NCBI GenBank assembly: GCA_937974465.1
Contig: CALJWY010000313.1
Span: forward strand, 1-5,107
Length of the DNA stretch: 5,107 nucleotides
Source of the DNA: an uncultured Lysobacterales bacterium
GTDB lineage: Bacteria > Pseudomonadota > Gammaproteobacteria > Xanthomonadales > SZUA-36
Reading direction: 5' to 3'
Numbering within the stretch: position 1 is the stretch's first letter; the number at the start of each line of letters is the position of its first letter. The translations under genes were made by a program, and so were the position numbers. This document shows positions 1 to 5,107 of the stretch, piece by piece. The notes below the pieces were generated by a model. That model searched no databases and was not told where the DNA came from. It saw only the letters and a program-made list of their open reading frames with translations.

Positions 1-36
1 AACATGCTTCGTCTCAATGGCTGTAAAAAATTGATT

Positions 37-49
37 GATTAAAATAATC
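37..49. repeat. Short AT-only inverted repeat (GATTA-AAA-TAATC)
   Basis: Perfect 5-bp arms surround a 3-base centre. Read on the minus strand, the hairpin is followed after a few bases by a run of six T. That makes it a possible weak terminator for the leftward operon, but an arm of almost only A-T pairs would be unstable. It could equally be a protein-binding site or chance in AT-rich DNA. Confidence 0.3.
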
Positions 50-81
50 TGTTAGGACTCTATATAGTATCAGACGGCACA

Positions 82-95
82 CTCTATATATAGAG
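82..95. repeat. Perfect 14-bp palindrome CTCTATATATAGAG
   Basis: The 14 bases equal their own reverse complement. The first ten bases of the extended unit (ACTCTATATA, 81-90) also occur 24 bp to the left at 57-66, so there is one full site and one partial copy in the same orientation. The spacing is a little over two helical turns. This arrangement suits a dimeric regulator's operator with a weaker second half, but no regulator is visible and the assignment is inference. Its TATA core may also form part of a leftward -10 element. Confidence 0.4.
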
Positions 96-109
96 CGCCT
101 ATCAGTCAA
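83..109 (-). promoter_or_regulatory. Possible leftward sigma70-type promoter
   Basis: On the minus strand TTGACT (109-104, five of six against TTGACA) precedes TATAGA (88-83, four of six) with a 15-bp spacer. An alternative -10, TAGAGT at 86-81, gives a 17-bp spacer. The -10 falls inside the 14-bp palindrome, so a protein bound there would block polymerase. This would drive a gene left of the window. The call rests on motif matching alone in AT-rich DNA. Confidence 0.25.
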
Positions 110-151
110 TGGGCATTAATTCTATCGCTTTATTCGCTCGTAATAACGGAT

Positions 152-169
152 TTGTTTCATATGGAACAA
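152..169. repeat. 18-bp near-palindrome just after the operon's last stop
   Basis: TTGTTTCATATGGAACAA is symmetrical at all positions but one (T157 against G164, a G-U pair if transcribed). It begins four bases beyond the stop codon of the 184-residue protein on the minus strand. As RNA it would fold into a seven-pair stem with an AUAU loop. No T-run follows, so it is not a classical rho-independent terminator. It could protect the 3' end of the operon mRNA or be an operator for a leftward gene. Confidence 0.35.
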
Positions 170-173
170 GGAT

Positions 174-728
174 TCAGGTTTTAGCAACGTAACGCTGTTG
201 CAAGTTACTAAACAGCAATCCGGCCTCTCTGAATTGCTCGGTTGCCCGATCAAGGTATTCTTGGACTTCTTCGATATATCCATCGGTGGATGCGGACCAA
301 ACCCTGTTTACATACCTTTCGCCTGCGGCAAATGCGCTCATGACATCGGCGTATCCCTGCAAACCAAAGACATGTTTCATGCTTTCCCGGGCATTGGCAA
401 AATTGTTCAGGTCTTTGCGGAGCAAACGATCAATTTCAAAGCGGGCTTCGTACACCGGCAAGGTATCAGAGTCTGAATTGAGTTTTTCCAGGTTCGCAAG
501 AAGGTTGTCCAGGCTTGCCCCCAGGATTTGCAGGTTGCCGCTGATGCGGTGACTGGAGCGGGCTTCTCCGTGATGGGCCCTGCGATACACGTACAAGGAA
601 AATAAACCGATTGCCAGGACTGGTACATACCAGGTCCAGTTGACTTCAATCGGGTCCAGCACGGTAATGAAGGCGCCCGCAAGGAATGAAACCATGATGG
701 GTACCAGGGCAAAGATCTTGATGTTCAT
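174..728 (-). CDS. Conserved-looking small membrane protein of unknown function, coupled to the OPT transporter
   Basis: 184 residues; I do not recognise a named family. Two hydrophobic segments at about residues 5-24 and 31-48 form a short membrane hairpin. A positively charged stretch (YRR...HH...R...SSHR, about 48-61) follows, so by the positive-inside rule the rest should be cytoplasmic. Residues about 62-184 are charged and helix-prone without obvious catalytic or metal-binding motifs; a segment around 137-168 (ERYVNRVWSAS, then acidic DGYIEEVQEYLDRA) reads like paired amphipathic helices. The start is well supported: GGAGG (737-733) lies four bases before ATG 728, and the start overlaps the stop of the OPT gene by 4 bp (ATGA). 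That coupling suggests synthesis in fixed ratio with the transporter and a role as its accessory, stabilising or regulatory partner. This role is inference from context. Confidence 0.85.
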   Translation of the reverse strand: MNIKIFALVPIMVSFLAGAFITVLDPIEVNWTWYVPVLAIGLFSLYVYRRAHHGEARSSHRISGNLQILGASLDNLLANLEKLNSDSDTLPVYEARFEIDRLLRKDLNNFANARESMKHVFGLQGYADVMSAFAAGERYVNRVWSASTDGYIEEVQEYLDRATEQFREAGLLFSNLQQRYVAKT

Positions 729-2461
729 ACTGCCTCCAGAATCATGTACACGGCAAAGCCAACACCAACCAAAGCCTCACCCACAATGATGCCGGCGGCA
801 ATTGGAATCCCGGTGCTCTCGGCAAATTTTTCACCCAGTTTCCAGTCTGAGATGACTCGTAACAAGGTGCCAATGCTGTAGGTCAGTACAATACTGAACG
901 GCAGGTAGAAGCCGAGTCCAACGGTAATACCCAGTCCCGGCGATGCCAGGCTCAGCAGAGCCCCGAGGCCTGCGCCGGCAATGTATTTCTGGGTGGGCAC
1001 ATCGCCGCCGATAATGCCATTTACCATGCTGGCCAGGGCTTGTCCCTGTGGCGCCGGAAGTTTATCGCTACCCAGGCCGTAAGCCTCGTGCAGTACAAAA
1101 ATCAGGGCCATGATCAGAATCGGGCCCAGCCAGGCACCAAGAAACTGGCCCAGTTGTTGCTGGCGTGGCGTGGCGCCTACGAGGTAGCCGGTTTTAAGAT
1201 CCAGCATTAGGTCTGTTGCCTGTGACATCGCAACGCAAGCGGCGGCACCTACCATAATGGCCGATACAACTGCTGCTTTAGTATCTCCCAGCCCACTGGA
1301 AATCACGATCAGGATCGTGACTGCAATCAGGGTCATGCCGGAAAGCGGTGACCAGTTTGTGCGGCCAATTGCCTCGGATAAAATAACGCCGGCAATCCAG
1401 ACCCATAAGGTGCCAACCAGCGCCATTAGAATACCGCGGCCCAATCCCATTTTCTCGGTGGACAATACTGCGATCACTGCCAGCAGAATGGTTGCGCCAC
1501 CAATCGCCATATATAAGAGCTTAATGGGCATTTCGTCCTTGGACATGGGCGTATTGGCCTTGGCGGCGTTCTGCATACTTCTGACCGCGCTGAGTATCAT
1601 CGGGAAAGCCAATACGACACCGGCCACCGCCCCGCCAATTAACATGCCGATACCGACGGGCCGGAATAGCAGCAAACGAAGACTGTCGGGGTCATTGAGA
1701 ATGACATTGGTTTCCTGGTCTACCGGGAACAGGCCAAATTGGCTCAGCAGCGGAGCCAGCACCCAATAGCAAACATATCCGCCGATAATAAAGGCGACTC
1801 CGCCTTTGCCGGCGATGTAACCCACACCGACCGACAGCAATGAGAGATACCAGATACCATTCATGTATTCCGGCCAGTTCAGCATCGCACCCAAATTCCA
1901 GTATTCAAAACCCGTTGACTGACTCAGGTAGTGCAGGAAGCCACTGCTGGTCGCTGCAATCAGCAGGAACATTGCTTTTTGAATACCTGCGCCCGGTGAT
2001 TTGAGGATGGTTGCGACCGCAACCCCTCCGGGATAGGTCAGCCTTTCATAGTCGATCATTTGTTTGCGCAGCGGAATAATGAAACCGATACCAAGAAATG
2101 CCCCGGCGATGGCGCCGAAGGTCAACAGGATTGGATTGAAGTCGGTGCCGTAGCCGAGGATAAAAATTGCCGGGACCGAGAACATCATGCCGCTTGACGC
2201 ACCATTCACGCCACTGGCAATGGTCTGAACGATGTTGTTCTCAATAATGGAGTTGCGCCGTAACATGCCGCGCAAAATTGCAAAACCCAATATGGCTGCC
2301 AGTTCGGAGCCTTCGATAGAAAAGCCAAGTATAAGTGCGGCATATCCGATGCTGACGGCAATTACCGCGCCCAGGAAATAGCCAACAAATACCGCGGTGG
2401 TGGTTAGTTCGGGGTAGGCGCCGTAGCGAACTATCCCGGCTGATGTGGAAGAAGAATTCAT
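725..2461 (-). CDS. OPT-family transporter (oligopeptide / metal-chelate transporter)
   Basis: 578-residue, strongly hydrophobic inner-membrane protein of the OPT superfamily, whose members import oligopeptides or metal-chelate compounds, probably with protons. Family-type landmarks occur in order: YPELT (16-20), NNIVQTIAS (75-83), a YPGGVAVATILKS segment (143-155) matching the family's P-(S/G)-G-x-A-x-A-x-x-L-K pattern, GRTNWSPLSGMT (366-377), DLKTGYLVGATPRQQQLGQ (421-439), and PAPQGQALASMVNGI (469-483). Roughly 14 or more membrane segments are visible. The length is a little below many bacterial OPTs, but nothing appears missing because both ends carry expected motifs. The start at ATG 2461 has no clear Shine-Dalgarno sequence; it lies 27 bp after the SLC13 stop, so reinitiation or read-through from that gene is likely. 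The downstream gene overlaps by 4 bp. The exact substrate cannot be inferred. Confidence 0.93.
   Translation of the reverse strand: MNSSSTSAGIVRYGAYPELTTTAVFVGYFLGAVIAVSIGYAALILGFSIEGSELAAILGFAILRGMLRRNSIIENNIVQTIASGVNGASSGMMFSVPAIFILGYGTDFNPILLTFGAIAGAFLGIGFIIPLRKQMIDYERLTYPGGVAVATILKSPGAGIQKAMFLLIAATSSGFLHYLSQSTGFEYWNLGAMLNWPEYMNGIWYLSLLSVGVGYIAGKGGVAFIIGGYVCYWVLAPLLSQFGLFPVDQETNVILNDPDSLRLLLFRPVGIGMLIGGAVAGVVLAFPMILSAVRSMQNAAKANTPMSKDEMPIKLLYMAIGGATILLAVIAVLSTEKMGLGRGILMALVGTLWVWIAGVILSEAIGRTNWSPLSGMTLIAVTILIVISSGLGDTKAAVVSAIMVGAAACVAMSQATDLMLDLKTGYLVGATPRQQQLGQFLGAWLGPILIMALIFVLHEAYGLGSDKLPAPQGQALASMVNGIIGGDVPTQKYIAGAGLGALLSLASPGLGITVGLGFYLPFSIVLTYSIGTLLRVISDWKLGEKFAESTGIPIAAGIIVGEALVGVGFAVYMILEAV
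733..737 (-). promoter_or_regulatory. Strong Shine-Dalgarno site (GGAGG) for the small membrane protein
   Basis: GGAGG sits four bases before ATG 728, inside the last codons of the OPT gene. It is the only textbook ribosome site among the three minus-strand genes. It fixes the start and suggests efficient independent or coupled translation of the small protein. Confidence 0.75.
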
Positions 2462-2488
2462 AAGTCTACTGGTCTCTGTTGAATCTGG

Positions 2489-4321
2489 TTATAAGAGTCC
2501 GTACGCCCATATCAGGACACCACTGAGTATCAACCATGTAATCAAAGTTAAGGGCACACCCACACGGACGAAATCACCGAACTTGTAGCCGCCGGCATTC
2601 ATGATCAGGATGTTGGTCTGGTAAGCCATGGGTGTGGCGAAGCTGAGATTTGCACCAAACATCACTGCCAGGACAAACGGCTCCAGTGGCAGGCCAAGAC
2701 GCTGTGCGATTCCGATCGCAATGGGAGTGCCAATGACCGCGGCTGCGTTGTTGGAAACTACGTTTGTCAGCACACCCATCATCATCATCAAACTCATGAG
2801 TACAATGGCCGGGGGCGCACCAAAGGTAATATAAACAAACAGGTTGGCAAGATAGTCGGCCCCGCCGGTCTTGAGCAGGGCCATTCCCATGGCCAGCGAC
2901 GAGACGATGATCAACACGACCTGTGTACTCAGCGCATTCATTGCATCTTTCCAATTTAGGCAGCCTGTCATTATCAATACCAGGCAACCCAGCAAGGCGC
3001 TGATTTCGATCGGCATCACGCGCATGGCAGCCAGCGCGACAACACCAACAATAACGGCCAGTGCGATTGGCGCCTTGCGGGCTCTCGGAAGATTGATGCT
3101 GCCATCCAGGATAAGGAAGTCTGAACTTTGTTTGAGTTCTGCGAGATTTACCAGGGTCGATTGCACGAGTAATACGTCACCCGCGCGCAGACGGGTTTCA
3201 TCCAGACCCGGGGATTCCCTTTCCTCCATACCTTCAAAGCGATTAAAGGCCAGCAGCCTCAGACCAAACCGGGACATGAGTCCGGCACTGCCAATTTTTA
3301 CACCATTGAGCCTGGAAGCCGGGGTAATCGCGACCTCAGCGATTTGCTCTCCATCCGTTGACAGGGGATGGCTGGCATCGACCGCATGTTCTGCAGTGTA
3401 GAGTGTGCCGCCGAGCACACCGGCATATTCCCTCAGGTTTTGTTGGGTATCACTGATCGTAATACGGTCGCCGTCACGCAGTTTTACATCTGGCAAAGGG
3501 TTAATGAACACACCTTTGCCACGCTGGATGGTCTCCACCTTGATGTTCTCCCCGGAGCGCGCAATGGCCTCAGCGAGGGAGCGGCCGACAACCGGACTAT
3601 TGGCATTCAGCCTGACCTGGGCGGTATAGACCCTGGATACACCACGATTCATAGGTGGCGCACGCCGGGGAAGGATACGCGGGGCAATTAACCAGAGGTA
3701 CAAGGTCGCCACCGCTCCGGCAATGAGCACAGGCACTGCAAAGTCGAACATATTAAATCGGTCCATACCCATGTCTGCAGCAACATTTACAACCAGCAGG
3801 TTGGTTGAGGTACCAATGGTCGTTGCCATGCCGCCGACAATACTGGCAAAACCCATCGGAATGAGGCTGCCGGATGGAGACAAGCCTGTTTTGACTGCCA
3901 CACCAATCAGGATAGGCAGCATCAAGACAACGATCGGGGTGTTGTTGATAAAGGCGCTTAGAAACGCGGTAATCAATAAAGTTAACAACAATGAAAAGGC
4001 GGGGCTGCGGCGCCATAACTTGGCCAGAAGCCGGCCTATCGGCTCCAGTGCGCCCGTGCTGATAAGGCCCTGTCCAACGATCATCAGTGCAGAGACGGCG
4101 ATCAAAGCGCGGTTACCGAAACCCAGAAAGAAATCACTTGGCGACAGTTTTTGTCCGTCTGCCTCGAATGGAAAAAGCTGGAATCCGATTGCAAGAACCA
4201 CCAGTACCACCAGGGCGGTGGTTTCCAGGGGAATGTTGTCGCGCGCGAACAGCACCAGCGCGACCACGATCATGATCATCACCGCAAGCGCATGCATGTT
4301 TGGTAAAGCAAGTTCAAGCAT
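2489..4321 (-). CDS. SLC13/DASS-type permease with two TrkA-C (RCK_C) domains
   Basis: Inner-membrane permease of the SLC13 (divalent anion:Na+ symporter / ArsB-NhaD-like) superfamily, in the architecture of E. coli YfbS and algal and cyanobacterial SLT sulfate transporters. Residue numbers count from the upstream ATG at 4387. The N-terminal membrane half has INNTP (147-151) and IGTSTN (191-196), the first substrate/ion-binding hairpin region. Two soluble TrkA-C modules follow at about 253-325 and 347-428, each starting with V/I-T-A/P and ending in a DGDRI or AGDVLLV strand. The C-terminal membrane half has SNNAAAVI (545-552) and FATPMAYQTN (583-592), the second hairpin. Start choice: ATG 4387 adds 22 polar residues unlike YfbS, so I prefer ATG 4321 (codon 23); ATG 4297 is also possible. 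None has a clear Shine-Dalgarno site. First gene of the likely operon. Substrate (sulfate, dicarboxylate or another anion) is undetermined. Confidence 0.92.
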   Translation of the reverse strand: MLELALPNMHALAVMIMIVVALVLFARDNIPLETTALVVLVVLAIGFQLFPFEADGQKLSPSDFFLGFGNRALIAVSALMIVGQGLISTGALEPIGRLLAKLWRRSPAFSLLLTLLITAFLSAFINNTPIVVLMLPILIGVAVKTGLSPSGSLIPMGFASIVGGMATTIGTSTNLLVVNVAADMGMDRFNMFDFAVPVLIAGAVATLYLWLIAPRILPRRAPPMNRGVSRVYTAQVRLNANSPVVGRSLAEAIARSGENIKVETIQRGKGVFINPLPDVKLRDGDRITISDTQQNLREYAGVLGGTLYTAEHAVDASHPLSTDGEQIAEVAITPASRLNGVKIGSAGLMSRFGLRLLAFNRFEGMEERESPGLDETRLRAGDVLLVQSTLVNLAELKQSSDFLILDGSINLPRARKAPIALAVIVGVVALAAMRVMPIEISALLGCLVLIMTGCLNWKDAMNALSTQVVLIIVSSLAMGMALLKTGGADYLANLFVYITFGAPPAIVLMSLMMMMGVLTNVVSNNAAAVIGTPIAIGIAQRLGLPLEPFVLAVMFGANLSFATPMAYQTNILIMNAGGYKFGDFVRVGVPLTLITWLILSGVLIWAYGLL

Positions 4322-4381
4322 CGTCAATAACCCGGGGCAAGTATTTACAGGCCCTAACAGCTTCAAGCGCGTAGAAGTGTA

Positions 4382-4483
4382 ACGCATGGTGCCAGAATTT
4401 ACGGGTGTTTTTTACTCTCAATGTCCCGGCAATACCGGGATAAATGCATGATGATAGTGAGATGGCTTGCCAGCACCATGCGT
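4382..4483. repeat. 11-bp inverted repeat spanning the divergent intergenic region
   Basis: ACGCATGGTGC at 4382-4392 is the exact reverse complement of GCACCATGCGT at 4473-4483. The midpoint (4432.5) almost coincides with the centre of the small hairpin at 4424-4440. The left arm contains the upstream candidate start codon of the SLC13 gene (ATG 4387), and the right arm lies in the spacer of the proposed lgt promoter. It could be a paired operator acting on both directions, the base of a long cruciform, or chance. Confidence 0.4.
4424..4440. repeat. Compact G+C-rich hairpin (TCCCGG-N5-CCGGGA)
   Basis: Six perfect base pairs around the loop CAATA, extendable by a G-T and a T-A pair. No T-run follows directly on either strand, so it is not a standard terminator. 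It lies upstream of the proposed lgt promoter and within the probable leader region of the SLC13 gene, so it is best described as an operator-like element or leader stem. Confidence 0.4.
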
Positions 4484-4495
4484 CTGTCATATGCT
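4467..4495 (+). promoter_or_regulatory. Predicted sigma70 promoter for lgt
   Basis: TTGCCA (4467-4472, five of six against TTGACA) and TATGCT (4490-4495, four of six against TATAAT) are separated by the ideal 17 bp. Transcription would begin near 4502, giving a leader of about 30 bases that contains the AGGAAG ribosome site just before the TTG start. The in-frame ATG at 4491 would lie inside the -10 box, which argues against it as the lgt start. Predicted from motif and spacing only. Confidence 0.42.
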
Positions 4496-4522
4496 GCGTG
4501 GGATTCGAATCACGTCTCCGGC

Positions 4523-4528
4523 AGGAAG
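4523..4528 (+). promoter_or_regulatory. Ribosome binding site deciding the lgt TTG start
   Basis: AGGAAG matches five of six bases of the consensus AGGAGG; its AGGA core ends six bases before TTG 4533. The alternative in-frame ATG at 4491 has no comparable site in front of it. This is the main nucleotide evidence for the rare TTG initiation codon. Confidence 0.65.
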
Positions 4529-4532
4529 TTTT

Positions 4533-5107
4533 TTGCAAGCCAAACACCCTCTAATTGATATTGACCCCATCGCCATTTCCATAGGTCCTGTAGATGTGCA
4601 TTGGTATGGCGTTATGTATTTGCTCGCCTTCCTGTCCTTCTGGCTCATTGGAAACCATCGAGCGACACGACACCCTCGCTGGGGCTGGAGCAAACAGGAT
4701 GTCAGTGACATTTTGTTTTATGGCATGCTCGGGGTGATTCTCGGTGGCCGTATTGGCTACATGCTGTTTTATGGCTTCGACCTGCTGATTGAAAACCCAC
4801 TGACTATATTTAAGGTATGGGATGGCGGAATGTCATTCCACGGTGGCTTGTTAGGCGTGATCGTCGCGATGGGCTGGTTTGGCAGGAGCACAGACAGGTC
4901 GTTTGGGCAGGTTGCGGATTTTGTCGCACCCATGGTGCCACTTGGCCTTGCATTTGGCCGCCTGGGAAATTTTATTGGCGGCGAGTTATGGGGGCGGTTA
5001 TCGGATGCGCCCTGGGCCATGATTTTTGCAAAATCGACCGGCTTCAGACCGGGTGACTCCAGTGCCCTCCATGAAGCATGGCAATCAGGAGCACTGGACC
5101 ACCTGGC
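4533..5107 (+). CDS. lgt: Prolipoprotein diacylglyceryl transferase (Lgt), 5' part, cut by window end
   Basis: First 191 residues of Lgt, the inner-membrane enzyme that transfers a diacylglyceryl group from phosphatidylglycerol to the lipobox cysteine of prolipoproteins, the first step of lipoprotein maturation. The start motif DPIAISIGPVDVHWYG (11-26), GGRIGYMLFY (71-80), KVWDGGMSFHGGL (94-106) and FGRLGNFIGGELWGR (141-155) are diagnostic. Residues known to matter in E. coli Lgt are present: Tyr25 (E. coli Tyr26), His103, Arg143, Asn146, Glu151 and Gly154. The C-terminal catalytic Arg and last membrane helices, roughly 70-90 residues, lie beyond the edge. The TTG start gives an N-terminus of family length and has a good ribosome site; an in-frame ATG at 4491 would add 14 residues and is less likely. 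Divergent from the transport operon. Confidence 0.96.
   Translation, partial: MQAKHPLIDIDPIAISIGPVDVHWYGVMYLLAFLSFWLIGNHRATRHPRWGWSKQDVSDILFYGMLGVILGGRIGYMLFYGFDLLIENPLTIFKVWDGGMSFHGGLLGVIVAMGWFGRSTDRSFGQVADFVAPMVPLGLAFGRLGNFIGGELWGRLSDAPWAMIFAKSTGFRPGDSSALHEAWQSGALDHL

Larger units (their letters stand above)
1..173. other. AT-rich non-coding region left of the transport operon
   Basis: No convincing coding region is seen. All three plus frames meet a stop within the first 42 bases, so only the tail of a rightward gene could be present. A leftward gene could start at the very edge (ATG read on the minus strand at 5-3), but it has no good Shine-Dalgarno sequence. The stretch is clearly richer in A and T than the coding DNA to its right and contains several palindromes, listed separately. 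It is either the downstream tail of the minus-strand operon, the control region of a leftward gene beyond the edge, or both. I see no strong intrinsic terminator; the best T-run on the minus strand (31-32 and 25-30 read leftward) lies a few bases after a weak AT-only hairpin. Confidence 0.6.

Noticed and set aside
130..146. TTATT-N7-AATAA as an intrinsic terminator
   Set aside because: There are only five A-T pairs, a seven-base loop and no T-run, so it is too weak to call.
1257..1769. 170-codon plus-strand open frame opposite the OPT gene
   Set aside because: It is antisense to conserved OPT coding sequence, and its translation shows no family features or ribosome site. It is treated as a shadow.
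2871..3401. 176-codon plus-strand open frame opposite the TrkA-C part of the permease
   Set aside because: The composition is typical of antisense frames and it has no motifs. The opposite strand is clearly the coding one.
3723..4382. 219-codon plus-strand open frame opposite the SLC13 gene
   Set aside because: It is fully antisense to a gene with strong family motifs. Its product is low-complexity and rich in Ser, Thr, Ile and Pro with no recognisable domain, as expected from the complement of membrane-protein codons.
4497..4524. tRNA-like T-loop sequence (GGATTCGAATCAC) followed by CTCCGGCA in front of lgt
   Set aside because: The canonical 5-bp T-stem around TTCGAAT does not form, and no anticodon arm, D-arm or acceptor stem can be placed on either strand. 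The match to the T-loop consensus is taken as chance.
4491..4532. In-frame ATG extension of lgt by 14 residues
   Set aside because: It has no ribosome site, it overlaps the predicted -10 element, and the N-terminus would be longer than usual for Lgt.
4478..4558. 26-codon reading frame starting ATGCGT within the right repeat arm
   Set aside because: It has no ribosome site, its start precedes the predicted lgt transcription start, and it overlaps the lgt start in another frame.

Overview
The window looks like chromosomal DNA of a Gram-negative bacterium. The best taxonomic clue is the prolipoprotein diacylglyceryl transferase (Lgt) at the right edge. It resembles gammaproteobacterial Lgt closely enough that His103, Arg143, Asn146, Glu151 and Gly154 fall at the numbers I recall for E. 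coli Lgt. A gammaproteobacterium, perhaps marine, is my inference; nothing here fixes the genus. I see no mobile element, CRISPR array, rRNA or tRNA.

Layout: positions 1-173 are AT-rich and non-coding as far as can be seen. They carry several short palindromes and may be the control region of a leftward gene outside the window, or the tail of this operon. Positions 174-4321 hold three closely packed minus-strand genes, transcribed right to left. The first is an SLC13/DASS-type permease with two central TrkA-C (RCK_C) domains. After a 27-bp gap comes an OPT-family transporter. It overlaps by 4 bp (ATGA) a 184-residue protein of unknown function with two membrane segments and a helical cytoplasmic tail. 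Positions 4322-4532 are a divergent control region containing a plausible sigma70 promoter for lgt, a small hairpin and a wider inverted repeat with nearly the same centre. lgt starts at a TTG (4533), reads rightward and is cut by the window end.

How the genes work together: the minus-strand set looks like one transport operon at the inner membrane, with an anion or carboxylate permease, an oligopeptide or metal-chelate type transporter, and a small partner made in fixed ratio with the latter by translational coupling. Substrates cannot be read from the sequence. lgt is a separate housekeeping gene of lipoprotein maturation that shares only the divergent intergenic region. The most interesting unexplained item is the small coupled protein, a candidate accessory or regulatory subunit of the OPT transporter.
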